A stretch of 64,000 nt of DNA, taken from contig SAJS01000001.1 in the NCBI GenBank assembly GCA_004017535.1, positions 434,001 through 498,000 of the forward strand, written 5' to 3'. Of the stretch, positions 27,084 through 36,994 are shown piece by piece. Under the pieces are notes generated by a model. The model worked only from the letters and a program-made list of their open reading frames with translations. It searched no databases and was not told where the DNA came from. A program made the position numbers and the translations under genes. Source of the DNA: Mesorhizobium sp. GTDB lineage: Bacteria; Pseudomonadota; Alphaproteobacteria; Rhizobiales; Rhizobiaceae. Within the stretch, counting starts at the first letter, position 1, and each line of letters opens with the position of its first letter.

Positions 27084-28361
27084 ATGAAAAGACTGACCTT
27101 CATGCTTGCCGCCGTCGCCGGCCTGGCGATCTCCGCCAGCGGCGCGCTGGCCGACACCACCATCAAGCTGGTCGAAGTCATCACCAGCCCGCCGCGCACC
27201 GAATTCCTGAAGAAGCAGATCGCCGAATTCGAGAGCGCCAATCCGGGCATCAAGGTGGAGGTGGTATCGCTGCCTTGGGGCCAGGCCTTCGAAAAATTCC
27301 TCACCATGGTGCAGGCCGGCGACACGCCAGACGTCGTCGAGATGCCGGAGCGCTGGATGGGCCTTTATGCCAACAACGGCCAGCTCGAGGATCTTGGCCC
27401 CTACATGGCCAAATGGGACGACGCCAAGACGCTGGGCGAGCGCGCCAAGCAGTTCGGCTCGACCGTCAACAACACCCAGTTCATGATTCCCTACGGCTAT
27501 TATGTGAACGCGCTGTTCTGGAACAAGAAGCTGTTCAAGGAGGCCGGCCTCGACCGGCCGCCGGCAACGCTGGACGAGTTCGTCGACTTCTCCAAGAAGA
27601 TATCCGCGATCCCCGGCAAATACGGCTACTGCCTGCGCGGCGGTCCCGGCGCCTTCAACGGCATGCACATGTTCATGAACATCGCCGACGGCAAGGGCGG
27701 CTATTTCACCGACGACGGCGTCTCGACAATCAATGACGAGGGCTCGGTGAAAGGCCTGCAGATGCTGGCCGACATGTACAAGAATGGCCTGGCGCCCAAG
27801 GACGCCGTGAGCTGGGGCTTCAACGAAACCGTCACCGGCTTCTACTCCGGCACCTGCGCCATGCTCAACCAGGATCCCGACGCGCTGCTCGGCATCGCCG
27901 ACAAGATGAGCGCCGACGACTTCGCCGTCGCGCCGCTTCCGGTGGGCCCGAGCGGCAAATCCTATCCGACGCTGGGCTATGCCGGCTGGGCGATGTTCGC
28001 CAACTCCCAGCACAAGGACGAGGCGTGGAAGCTGATGGCCACACTGCTGTCGCCCAAGGACAATCTGGAATGGGCCAAGGAAGTCGGCGTCGTCCCGATC
28101 CACAACGGCGCCGACCAGGACGCGCATTTCAAGACCGAGCAGTTCAAGGGCTGGTTCACCGAACTCAGCGACAGCTCCAAATATGAAATGGTGACGCCGC
28201 CGACCCATCTGGAAAACCTCGGCAATTTCGTCGACCAGGTGGCGATCAAGAATTTTCAGGAAGTGCTGCTCGGCCAGAAGCCGGCCAAGGACGTGGCCGA
28301 CGAATGGGCCAAGTTCCTGACCAAGGAGCAGCAGGACTGGCTGGCCAAGAATAAGAAGTGA
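27084..28361 (+). CDS. CUT1-type ABC transporter binding protein
   Basis: The 425-residue protein is assigned ATG 27084, which follows GGGAGT; a longer frame from 27060 lacks a ribosome site. The leader MKRLTFMLAAVAGLAISASG ends at about ALA (residue 23). The mature part is a family 1 binding protein: QIAEFESANPGIKVEVVSLP, VEMPERWMGLYANNGQLEDL, PYGYYVNALFWNKKLFKEAG and WAMFANSQHKDEAW. The ligand is unknown. Confidence 0.92.
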   Translation: MKRLTFMLAAVAGLAISASGALADTTIKLVEVITSPPRTEFLKKQIAEFESANPGIKVEVVSLPWGQAFEKFLTMVQAGDTPDVVEMPERWMGLYANNGQLEDLGPYMAKWDDAKTLGERAKQFGSTVNNTQFMIPYGYYVNALFWNKKLFKEAGLDRPPATLDEFVDFSKKISAIPGKYGYCLRGGPGAFNGMHMFMNIADGKGGYFTDDGVSTINDEGSVKGLQMLADMYKNGLAPKDAVSWGFNETVTGFYSGTCAMLNQDPDALLGIADKMSADDFAVAPLPVGPSGKSYPTLGYAGWAMFANSQHKDEAWKLMATLLSPKDNLEWAKEVGVVPIHNGADQDAHFKTEQFKGWFTELSDSSKYEMVTPPTHLENLGNFVDQVAIKNFQEVLLGQKPAKDVADEWAKFLTKEQQDWLAKNKK

Positions 28362-28371
28362 CATTCCCTTT

Positions 28372-28575
28372 CCTTCTCCCCGTTCCCGGGGAGAAGGTGT
28401 CACGCGATGCATGTCGCCCAAAAGTGCGAAGCGGTTTTGGGATAACGACATGCACAAAAATGCCCGGATGAGGGGCAGCGCCAAGGTCTGAAAAGCTAGC
28501 GCCGCCCCTCATCTGCCTGCCGGCTTTCGTCCGCAGCGCGGACCGCTCCTCAACTCCCCGTAGACGGGGAGAAGG
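28372..28575. repeat. Composite palindromic element between binding protein and permease genes
   Basis: Four inverted repeats lie in 204 bases. CCTTCTCCCCG pairs with CGGGGAGAAGG (28372-28397). GCATGTCG-CCCAAAA pairs with TTTTGGG-CGACATGC (28409-28453, with core AAAAGTG-N5-CGGTTTT). GATGAGGGGC pairs with GCCCCTCATC (28467-28513), and CTCCCCG pairs with CGGGGAG, followed by AAGG (28554-28575). The first and last units are near copies of each other. The layout is like rhizobial intergenic mosaic elements. It may also act as the post-binding-protein mRNA stabiliser. Confidence 0.82.
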
Positions 28576-28623
28576 ACGCTATTGCCGATGCCGGCGCTCA
28601 CACCTCACCGTAGAGCCAAAGTC

Positions 28624-29547
28624 ATGACCTACGCAGTGTCCGAAATCCGATCCGCCGCCCGGCCGCGAAAGCAACGGCTGAGTAAGGCCGCGATCGAGCC
28701 GTGGCTCTATCTATCGCCCGCTATCGTCCTCTTGGTTCTGGTGCTGTTGGTGCCATTGATCATCGGCATCAGCTATTCCTTCCGCAAATTCTCGGCCTTC
28801 AAGTCGCAATATGTCGGCCTTGCCCAGTATCAGGCGATGTTCTCCGACCAGGTGCTCGGCCAGGCGCTGATCAACACGCTGTGGTGGACCGTCGCCAGCC
28901 TGTTCTTCCAGTTCTTCCTGGGGTTGGGCCTGGCGCTGCTGCTCGACAAGCCGTTCTACGGCCGCAAGGTCGTGCAAGCAGTTGTCTTCCTGCCCTGGGC
29001 GGTGCCGTCTTTTCTCTCGGGCCTCACCTGGGCGTGGCTGTTCAACCCGATCATCGGACCGCTGCCGCACTGGCTGTTCGCACTCGGCCTCAAGGCCGAA
29101 CCGACCAATGTGCTGTCCGACCCCGCCACCGCCATGTGGGGGCCGATCGTCGCCAACATCTGGTTCGGCATCCCCTTCTTTGCCATCACGCTGCTCGCTG
29201 CGCTGAAGTCGATCCCGTCCGAATTGCATGAGGCCGCGGCCATCGACGGCGCCTCGCCCTGGCAGCGCTTCACCAAGGTGACGCTGCCCTTCCTGGCGCC
29301 CACGATCGTCATCACCGTCATGCTGCGCACCATCTGGATCGCCACCTTCGCCGATTTGATCTTCGTCATGACCGAAGGCGGGCCCGCCGGCTCGACCAGC
29401 ACGGTGCCGGTCTACATCTATGTCAGCGCCTTCAAGTCGCTCGACAAAGGCTACGCGTCCGCCGTGGCGGTACTGCTGCTGGTGCTGCTCATCGCCTATG
29501 CCATCGGGCTGATCGCCATCCGCCGCACGCTTGTGAGGCACGTCTGA
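28624..29547 (+). CDS. CUT1 sugar ABC permease (MalF/UgpA type)
   Basis: A 307-residue protein from ATG 28624; starts at 28588 or 28582 are alternatives, all with weak ribosome sites. Hydrophobic spans begin with WLYLSPAIVLLVLVLLVPLI. The EAA loop is EAAAIDGASPWQRFTKVTLP. The gene follows a repeat-rich gap after the binding-protein gene and overlaps the next permease by one base. Confidence 0.92.
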   Translation: MTYAVSEIRSAARPRKQRLSKAAIEPWLYLSPAIVLLVLVLLVPLIIGISYSFRKFSAFKSQYVGLAQYQAMFSDQVLGQALINTLWWTVASLFFQFFLGLGLALLLDKPFYGRKVVQAVVFLPWAVPSFLSGLTWAWLFNPIIGPLPHWLFALGLKAEPTNVLSDPATAMWGPIVANIWFGIPFFAITLLAALKSIPSELHEAAAIDGASPWQRFTKVTLPFLAPTIVITVMLRTIWIATFADLIFVMTEGGPAGSTSTVPVYIYVSAFKSLDKGYASAVAVLLLVLLIAYAIGLIAIRRTLVRHV

Positions 29548-30395
29548 TGATCGCCGGTCGCTCCAGCTCCTCGCGCATTTTCGGCGGCATCGGCCTCTAC
29601 GCGGCCATTGCGGCTTACGTGATCTTCGCGCTGTTCCCGATCTTCTGGACTCTGAAGATCTCGGTGACGCCGGAGCGCCTGCTCTACTCCGAAGGCATCA
29701 CCTTCTGGCCGTCTGAAACCACGCTCAAGAACTTCGCCACCGTGCTCGAGGCCTCCGACTTCCCGCGCTATTTCCTGAACAGCGTCATCGTCTCGGTGTC
29801 GACGGCCGCGTTCGTCACGGTGATCGCCACGCTTGCCGGCTACGCCATGTCGCGCTTCACCTTCCGCGGCAAGGCGACTTTGGCGATCCTGTTGCTGCTC
29901 ACCCAGACCTTCCCGCTGGTCATGGTCATCCCGCCGATCTACCGCATCATGGGCGACCTCGGCCTCACCAACAGCCTGATCGGGCTGATCATCATCTACA
30001 CCGCCTTCAACACAGCCTTCGCCACCTTCCTGATGCAGTCTTTCTTCGACGGCATTCCGAAGGATCTGGAGGAGGCGGCGATGATCGACGGCTGCACCCG
30101 CGCCCAGGCGATGCGCCGGGTGATCGTGCCGCTGACCTTGCCCGGCATGGGCGCGACGCTCGGCTTCGTCTTCACCGCCGCCTGGAGCGAATTGCTGTTC
30201 GCGCTGATGCTGATCTCCAGCGACGAGCAGAAGACTTTTGCCGTCGGCCTGCTCACCTTCATCGGCAAGTTCGCCGTCGACTGGGGGCAGATGATGGCGG
30301 CCTCCATCCTGGCGCTGATCCCGGTCTGCGTCTTCTTCGCCTTCCTGCAACGCTATCTCGTCACCGGCCTCACCGCTGGCGCGGTCAAAGGATAA
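29547..30395 (+). CDS. CUT1 sugar ABC permease (MalG/UgpE type)
   Basis: A 282-residue multi-span protein whose ATG overlaps the previous TGA. The first span is LYAAIAAYVIFALFPIFWTL, the EAA loop is EEAAMIDGCTRAQAMRRVIV and the C-terminus ends LTAGAVKG, as in the paralogue at 17139. It is the partner of the permease at 28624. Confidence 0.93.
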   Translation: MIAGRSSSSRIFGGIGLYAAIAAYVIFALFPIFWTLKISVTPERLLYSEGITFWPSETTLKNFATVLEASDFPRYFLNSVIVSVSTAAFVTVIATLAGYAMSRFTFRGKATLAILLLLTQTFPLVMVIPPIYRIMGDLGLTNSLIGLIIIYTAFNTAFATFLMQSFFDGIPKDLEEAAMIDGCTRAQAMRRVIVPLTLPGMGATLGFVFTAAWSELLFALMLISSDEQKTFAVGLLTFIGKFAVDWGQMMAASILALIPVCVFFAFLQRYLVTGLTAGAVKG

Positions 30396-30398
30396 AAG

Positions 30399-31466
<1,068 letters not shown>

Positions 31467-31475
31467 GTCCGCACA

Positions 31476-32327
31476 TCAACGCCAGAGAAAAGCGTCCAGG
31501 GTATAGTCTGGATGCGCATCGAGCCTGTCGAAAAGTCCGGCAAGGTCGCTGCGGTGGGCCAATATACCGGACAGAACCAGCGCCGTCGCCACGCCGGCGG
31601 ATTGTCCGCCGGCGATATCGTGCTCGACGCTGTCGCCGACACACACCACGGCGTGACGATCCGGATTTCCCGCAAGCGCGAGCGCCGCTTCGTAGATCGC
31701 CGGATAGGGTTTGCCGATACGGGTGACGCTGCCGCCGAGCCGTTCGTAAAGGTCGGCGATCTCGCCGGCACCGAAGCGCTGTCCGACCGCGGTCAGCATG
31801 ATCCGATCCGGATTGGTGCAGAAGCACGGCACCTGCCGCGCCGCCGCCGGGCCGAGAAGTCCGCGGTAGTGATCGAGGCCGTAGCGGTCGCCTTCGCTGG
31901 CCGCGATCAGCACCAGTTCGGCATCGTCGACGCCCTCGGTCAAAACAAGCGGCAGGCCCTCGATCGCAGAGCGGTCGCCATCGCGGCTGATCAGCAGGCA
32001 CCTTGTGCCGGAACGCAGCGTGCCTTCGCGCACCATGTCCGTGAAGATGCGCCACGCCACTTCGCCGGATGATACGAAATGGTCCCAGCTTCCCGCCTCG
32101 AAACCAAGCTTCAGCAGCCGCCTCTCATTGGGCTCCGCCCGCTTGCCGGAATTGGAGATCAGCGCCACCGTTTTGCCGGCCCGCTTCAGCGCCGACAGGG
32201 CTTCGACCGCGCCGGGGTAAGGCTGCTGCCCGTCATGCAGCACGCCGAACTGGTCGAGTAGGAACACGTCGTAGCGTTCGGCGAGCGCTGCGACCCCGTC
32301 GAGATGCATGGCGTGCTTCGCGCTCAC
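31476..32327 (-). CDS. TIGR01459 family HAD hydrolase (class IIA)
   Basis: The 283-residue protein starts at GTG 32327, overlapping the kinase stop by four bases. HAD motifs are DVFLLDQFGVLHDG (nucleophile Asp), ALISNSGKRAEPNE (Ser/Thr), GKPYPAIYEAAL (Lys) and VGDSVEHDIAGG (acidic pair). The class IIA cap lies between about residues 80 and 190. It resembles NagD-like sugar phosphatases. In this operon it may dephosphorylate a sugar phosphate formed by the FGGY kinase or relieve its build-up. Confidence 0.88.
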   Translation of the reverse strand: MSAKHAMHLDGVAALAERYDVFLLDQFGVLHDGQQPYPGAVEALSALKRAGKTVALISNSGKRAEPNERRLLKLGFEAGSWDHFVSSGEVAWRIFTDMVREGTLRSGTRCLLISRDGDRSAIEGLPLVLTEGVDDAELVLIAASEGDRYGLDHYRGLLGPAAARQVPCFCTNPDRIMLTAVGQRFGAGEIADLYERLGGSVTRIGKPYPAIYEAALALAGNPDRHAVVCVGDSVEHDIAGGQSAGVATALVLSGILAHRSDLAGLFDRLDAHPDYTLDAFLWR

Positions 32328-33598
32328 AACAGCCCCGCCTCTCTTGCTCCCATCAGCGCCAGCCGTGCAGCGCCGGCGGCTGCTTCGTCCGACAGCGCAG
32401 GCCGGAATTCGACGCCGAGCTTTCGTTGCCGGATCGCGGTCCAGGCGGCATTGGCGGCGCCGCCGCCGACGCTCCGCACCGATGTCAGCGGTGGCGCGCC
32501 GAGCTCGGCAAGCCTCCGGTAGCCCAGCGCCTCGATGGCCGCGATCCCTTCCAGCATCGCTTTCAGATAGTCGGCATCGGATCGCGGCCGGGGCAGAAGC
32601 CGCGACTGCAGCGTCGGATCGGCGATGGGAAAGCGCTCGCCGGCCGGTCCCAACGGATAATAGTCGAGGCCGGTCTCCGTCGCGGGATCGATCGAGGCGC
32701 TGAGCTCGACGATGCGCGCGAGCGAAAAATGCTGCGTCAGCACCTTGCCGCCCGTGTTCGACGCGCCGCCGGCCAGCCAGGCGTCGCCGAGCCGGTGGCT
32801 GTAGATGCCGTAGCGCGGCGCAAAGATCGGCCGGTCGGACAGGATCTTGATGGTCAGCGACGATCCGAGCGCGGTCACGCCGTCGCCGGCTGCCGCCGCG
32901 CCCGTCGCCAGGAACGAGGCGCAGCCATCCGTGGTGCCGGCAACCACCGCGACGTCGCGCGGCAGGCCGAGCAGGCCGGCGGCGGCTGCCGTAACCCTGC
33001 CGGTCACGCTGCCCGGACTGACGACGGCAGGCAGAAGCTCCATGCGCATGCCGGTCGCCGCGATCCACTCCGGCCAGCGGCGCGCCTCGGCGTCGTAGCC
33101 GGTCTTCAGGCTGTTGTTCTGGTCGCTGACGTCGAAGCGGCCGGACAATTGTCCGGCGATCCAGTCGGCTTGGTGCAGCACGGCATGGATGCCCGGCAGG
33201 CGCTGGAACCAGAGCGCCTTGGCAAGGCCGGAGGTCGCCCCATGCGCGGCGCTTGCTTCCGGCGCCGCGCCGTCGATCGCGGCAAGGATGGCCGCATCCG
33301 GAACCTTGTCGTTGTACATCAGCGGCTCGGCCAGAGGCCGACCGGCGGCGTCGATCGGCAGCAAGGTGCCGGACGTGCCGTCCACCGCGATTGTCCGCAC
33401 CGCTGCACGGTCGATCTGCGAGAAAAGCTCCTGCAGCGTCGCCTTGACCGCAGCCCACCAGACGGCAGGATCGCGGCCGTTCGCGCCGAACCGATCGAGC
33501 GGCATGGCGGCGGTCGCGGCGATGAAGAAGTCCGGACGCATCGCGACGGCGCGCGACCCGGACGTGCCGATGTCGATGCCTATTCCAAGCGGCACCAT
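32324..33598 (-). CDS. FGGY family carbohydrate kinase
   Basis: The 424-residue protein carries the ATPase-fold phosphate-1 loop GIDIGTSGSRAVAM and AVDGTSGTLLPID. VAGTTDGCASFLATG holds the catalytic Asp region, and SVGGGAANAAWTAIRQ the adenosine site. It is shorter than typical xylulo- or ribulokinases (about 490-540). It phosphorylates a ketose or polyol of unknown identity. It sits between the aldolase and HAD genes in a minus-strand operon. Confidence 0.88.
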   Translation of the reverse strand: MVPLGIGIDIGTSGSRAVAMRPDFFIAATAAMPLDRFGANGRDPAVWWAAVKATLQELFSQIDRAAVRTIAVDGTSGTLLPIDAAGRPLAEPLMYNDKVPDAAILAAIDGAAPEASAAHGATSGLAKALWFQRLPGIHAVLHQADWIAGQLSGRFDVSDQNNSLKTGYDAEARRWPEWIAATGMRMELLPAVVSPGSVTGRVTAAAAGLLGLPRDVAVVAGTTDGCASFLATGAAAAGDGVTALGSSLTIKILSDRPIFAPRYGIYSHRLGDAWLAGGASNTGGKVLTQHFSLARIVELSASIDPATETGLDYYPLGPAGERFPIADPTLQSRLLPRPRSDADYLKAMLEGIAAIEALGYRRLAELGAPPLTSVRSVGGGAANAAWTAIRQRKLGVEFRPALSDEAAAGAARLALMGAREAGLL

Positions 33599-33602
33599 TC
33601 AC

Positions 33603-34643
33603 CTAACCCGCGGCGTTGAGTTTCTGGCGATACTGCTCGGCATCCCAGTTGACCAGCTCGTCGTTCTCGGCGGCGGTGAGATAGTTCAATCGCGCCGCGA
33701 TGTCGACCCGCGCCGTCACGTCGGCGAGGCAGCGCTGCATGGCGTCAGCGCCGGAGCTGGCGTCGCCGCGCATCAGCACGCCGGCGCCTGGAAAGAGGAT
33801 CGCGACCGGGTTTGCGCCCAGCCGGGCGGCGACGTCGGCGACCTGCTCGCCGGGCCTTGCCACCACGGAGCCCCGGCCAAGGAAGATGACATGGTCCGGA
33901 TAGAGGCTGCCTGCTTCTGCGATGCGGCAACTGTCCGGGTCGAGCGCCACCGCATGCGCCTCGACATCCGCCGGCAATCGGTAGCCGCCGCCGCTGGCAA
34001 GCGTCGTCAGCGCCGCGATATCCGGAGCCGCCGTCTGCCGCGCCGGGCGGGCCAGGAGCGATCTCACCCGATGCAGCAGACGCTCCGCCTCGGCCACGGT
34101 CTCCGCCGCGACGACCAGGCCGTGATTGCCGAGGATCAGCACGTCGACCCCCGGCCGGAGGCGTTCGGCAATGCCCTGGGCAAGCGGCAGGCCCGGCCGG
34201 CGATAGGGGACATACGCCCACGCGATCCCCTGAAGACGTCGCCCGGCCTCGGCCTCGCAATCGGCCTGGACGGCAAGTGAGATCGTCTCGACGCAGTGGA
34301 CATGCAGCACGACCCGTTGCGGCATCAGCGCATGCACGGTGGTCTCGATCGATGGCCGCAGGCCGCGCGGGTTGAGGGCATCGATGGCGAAGGCCTGCGG
34401 CTTGTCGGCGCTCGGATCGCGTCGTTCCACCGCCTCGATGAGCGGACCCATCGCCACCGGCACCATGATGTGGTCGGTCAGGGCGTCCTTCAGCCATTTG
34501 CCGGAGGCCTTGATCCACAGCGTGTCGCCTGCCTTCAGCGATGTGTTGCCGCCGGCTGCCTGGGTCAGGTGCGGATCGGCGCCGATGGCGGCCGAAAGCG
34601 CCCGCAAGGCAGCCAGCTCCTGCGCATCAACTGTGGTCGCCAT
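33603..34643 (-). CDS. Class II aldolase/adducin family protein
   Basis: The protein has 346 residues with the ATG at 34643, behind GGAGGA; a longer frame to 34691 is not supported. The AraD/FucA-like domain shows AAGGNTSLKAGDTLWIKASG, the zinc ligands HVHC in VVLHVHCVETIS and LGNHGLVVAAETVAEAE. A C-terminal extension of about 130 residues (PDHVIFLGRG, PVAILFPGAGVLM) is typical of the longer RhaD-like bacterial members. It would cleave or isomerise a ketose phosphate. It is the first gene of the minus arm, divergent from the DeoR regulator. Confidence 0.88.
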   Translation of the reverse strand: MATTVDAQELAALRALSAAIGADPHLTQAAGGNTSLKAGDTLWIKASGKWLKDALTDHIMVPVAMGPLIEAVERRDPSADKPQAFAIDALNPRGLRPSIETTVHALMPQRVVLHVHCVETISLAVQADCEAEAGRRLQGIAWAYVPYRRPGLPLAQGIAERLRPGVDVLILGNHGLVVAAETVAEAERLLHRVRSLLARPARQTAAPDIAALTTLASGGGYRLPADVEAHAVALDPDSCRIAEAGSLYPDHVIFLGRGSVVARPGEQVADVAARLGANPVAILFPGAGVLMRGDASSGADAMQRCLADVTARVDIAARLNYLTAAENDELVNWDAEQYRQKLNAAG

Positions 34644-34790
34644 GGCGATCTTCCTCCAACGGCTCGGTCGGTCTCGCACGATCTCCGTCAAGGGAGAACG
34701 ATTGGTGCTGATATCGCAGATGCGAGCGATCTACGTCAACTGTGATCTACTATCATCAAAACTGGCTTGCAATCCGCCCGATGTTGAGTA

Positions 34791-34810
34791 AGTTGCACCA
34801 AATGCCGTGC
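34791..34810. promoter_or_regulatory. Candidate DeoR operator
   Basis: A perfect inverted repeat TTGCAC-N8-GTGCAA lies in the divergent intergenic region, ending 25 bases before the DeoR start codon. Its position suits control of both the aldolase and regulator arms. No experimental support. Confidence 0.5.
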
Positions 34811-34835
34811 AAATGGCATTGTCGGGAGGAAAAGA

Positions 34836-35618
34836 TTGAGCGACTCCGGCCGCCAGCGTCAGATCGTCGAGCTATTGCGGGACCGGCCGTTCGCCTCGGT
34901 GCGCGAGCTGCAGGAGCGGCTCGGCGTCTCGGCCGCGACGGTCAGGCGCGACATCGACAAGATCGACGAGGCTGGCGAGGCCAGGAAGGTCTATGGCGGC
35001 ATCTCGGCGCTCGACGGCGCCTCGCAAGCCGGCATCGCCTATGCCAGGCCGTATGACGAGAACCGAGATCTGGCGGTCGATGCCAAACGGCAGATCGCCG
35101 CTGTCGCCGCCACCATGGTGCGCGACGGCGATGCGGTCATCGTCCATGGCGGCTCGACCTGTTTCCATCTCGGCGTCAAGCTGGCCGACCGCAACATCCG
35201 CCTCTTCACCAATTCCATGCCGCTCGCCGCCTATCTCAGCGACCATGGCCATTGCAGCCTGACCATCGCCGGCGGCGATCTGCACCGCGAGCCCGGCATC
35301 ATCCATTCGCTCACGCAGGCCACGCTCTTCTATGCCTCGAAGTTCTTTCTCGGCGCACAGGGGCTTGGCCATGACGGCGTGCTGGAATCGCATCCGCTGC
35401 TGGTGCGCTCGATCGTCGATCTCAGTCTCTGCGCCGACCAGATCGTAGTGCTGGCCGACAGCCGCAAGCTGTCGATCCATGCCCGCAACGTCGCGCTGCC
35501 GCTGTCGCGCATCGGCACGTTGGTGACCGACGACGGCCTGTCCGACGCCGATGCGCGCATGCTGGAAGATGCCGGCGTCGCCGTGCGTATCGCCTCGCCT
35601 TCGGGAGCCGTCCAGTGA
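34836..35618 (+). CDS. DeoR/GlpR family transcriptional regulator
   Basis: The 260-residue protein uses TTG 34836, with GGGAGGAAA upstream. The DeoR helix-turn-helix is QIVELLRDRPFASVRELQER through SAATVRRDIDKIDEAG, with the family tail KVYGGIS. The sugar-phosphate sensing domain has DGDAVIVHGGSTCFHL, FTNSMPLAAYLS, FLGAQGLG and VVLADSRKLS. It likely represses both arms of the locus and is released by a phosphorylated sugar made by one of the two kinases. Confidence 0.94.
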   Translation: MSDSGRQRQIVELLRDRPFASVRELQERLGVSAATVRRDIDKIDEAGEARKVYGGISALDGASQAGIAYARPYDENRDLAVDAKRQIAAVAATMVRDGDAVIVHGGSTCFHLGVKLADRNIRLFTNSMPLAAYLSDHGHCSLTIAGGDLHREPGIIHSLTQATLFYASKFFLGAQGLGHDGVLESHPLLVRSIVDLSLCADQIVVLADSRKLSIHARNVALPLSRIGTLVTDDGLSDADARMLEDAGVAVRIASPSGAVQ

Positions 35619-36994
35619 AGGTGGCGGTGCTTGATTTCGGAAAGACCAACTCGAAGCTGTTCGTCTTCGGGCAGGATGGGCGCATCGTCAACGAACGGCG
35701 CACGAAACCCGACTGGATACGCAAGGGCGGCCTCAGTGTGCTTGACGAAGCGGCGCTGCATGACTGGGCGCTGGAAGCCGTCGACGAAGCCGCTGATGCC
35801 CACGGCATCGAAGGTCTGATGGTGTCCGGCCACGGCTGCACCTTTGCGCTGGTCGACGATACGGCGCTGACGCATCCGATCCTCGACTATGAGCAGGAGC
35901 CGCCGGCCCATATCGCGGCGCGGATCGATCGCCGCATTCCCGATTTCGCCGAGACCTTCTCGCCGCGCCTGCCGCTCGGCTTCAACTATGGCCGCCACAT
36001 GCTGTGGCTGAAGGAAGTGGAGCCCAGCGCCTTCTCGTCGGCGAAGGCGATCCTCGGCTATCCGCAATATTGGAGCTGGCGCTTCGGCGGGCGCGCCGTT
36101 TCGGAAGTGTCCTATCTCGGCTGCCACTCGCATCTTTGGGCGCCGCGCAAGCGTGACTTCTCCTCGCTGGTCGACGCCGAGGGCTGGCGTGGTCAAATGC
36201 CCGCCTTCGCGCGCGCCGGCGCCGTGACCGGCGAGCGGCGCTTTGGCCGGGCCGGCAAGCCGGTCGCTATTCACAACGGCGTCCATGACAGCAACGCCGC
36301 GCTTCACGCCTATCGGCGGCAGGATCTCGGACCAGTCACTGTGGTGTCGACGGGCACCTGGGTGATCGTGCTCAACCCGGACTGCCCGCTCGAGGCGCTC
36401 GACCGCGAACGCGACATGCTGGTCAATGTCGATGTCGACGGCGGCCCGGTGCCCACGATCCGCTTCATGGGTGGGCGCGAATTCGCAGCGATCAGCGGCA
36501 ACTGGCAGGGCGCGATTGCGCCGGCCTCGATACAGCGCGCGATCGACGCCGGCACCGTGGCCCTGCCGAGCTTTGCCCCGGGCGGACCGCTGCCGGGCCG
36601 GACGGGCGAAATCGTCGGACCGGTTTCGGATGCCGAGGAGCGCGCGGCCGTGGCACTGCTCTACGTGGCATTGATGATCGATCTGTCGCTCGATCTGATC
36701 CGTTCAAGCAACACCGTCGTCGTCGATGGCGGACTGAATACGGATGGACTGCTTGCCGCCCTGCTGGCCGCGCTGCGGCCGGGCCAGCCCTTCATGCAGG
36801 GCGCCACGCTGGAAGGCAGCGCCACGGGCGCCGCGGCGCTTGCATTCGAGAGCGTCGGCCGCGAGTTCGCCGCCGAGACTCCGGAGCCGGTACGCGCCCC
36901 GGACTTCAAGGGTCTGGACCGCTACCGCGACGACTGGCGCGACATTATTGCCGGACGCCACATCGCCGGCGCGGCGGCAGGAGCTGCGCAATGA
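35615..36994 (+). CDS. FGGY family carbohydrate kinase (L-fuculokinase/rhamnulokinase-like)
   Basis: The 459-residue protein starts at GTG 35615 overlapping the DeoR stop. The phosphate loop is [38 protein letters not shown] (catalytic Asp), [11 protein letters not shown] and [17 protein letters not shown] (adenosine motif) follow. The Lys in GKTNSK and the GTW motif recall rhamnulo- and fuculokinases. It phosphorylates a ketose brought in by the adjacent importer; the exact sugar is uncertain. Confidence 0.88.
   Translation: MKVAVLDFGKTNSKLFVFGQDGRIVNERRTKPDWIRKGGLSVLDEAALHDWALEAVDEAADAHGIEGLMVSGHGCTFALVDDTALTHPILDYEQEPPAHIAARIDRRIPDFAETFSPRLPLGFNYGRHMLWLKEVEPSAFSSAKAILGYPQYWSWRFGGRAVSEVSYLGCHSHLWAPRKRDFSSLVDAEGWRGQMPAFARAGAVTGERRFGRAGKPVAIHNGVHDSNAALHAYRRQDLGPVTVVSTGTWVIVLNPDCPLEALDRERDMLVNVDVDGGPVPTIRFMGGREFAAISGNWQGAIAPASIQRAIDAGTVALPSFAPGGPLPGRTGEIVGPVSDAEERAAVALLYVALMIDLSLDLIRSSNTVVVDGGLNTDGLLAALLAALRPGQPFMQGATLEGSATGAAALAFESVGREFAAETPEPVRAPDFKGLDRYRDDWRDIIAGRHIAGAAAGAAQ

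Noticed and set aside
31508-33602. 708-residue frame appearing to fuse the HAD protein with upstream sequence
   Set aside because: The upstream half is an out-of-frame shadow of the FGGY kinase; the HAD protein starts at GTG 32327.
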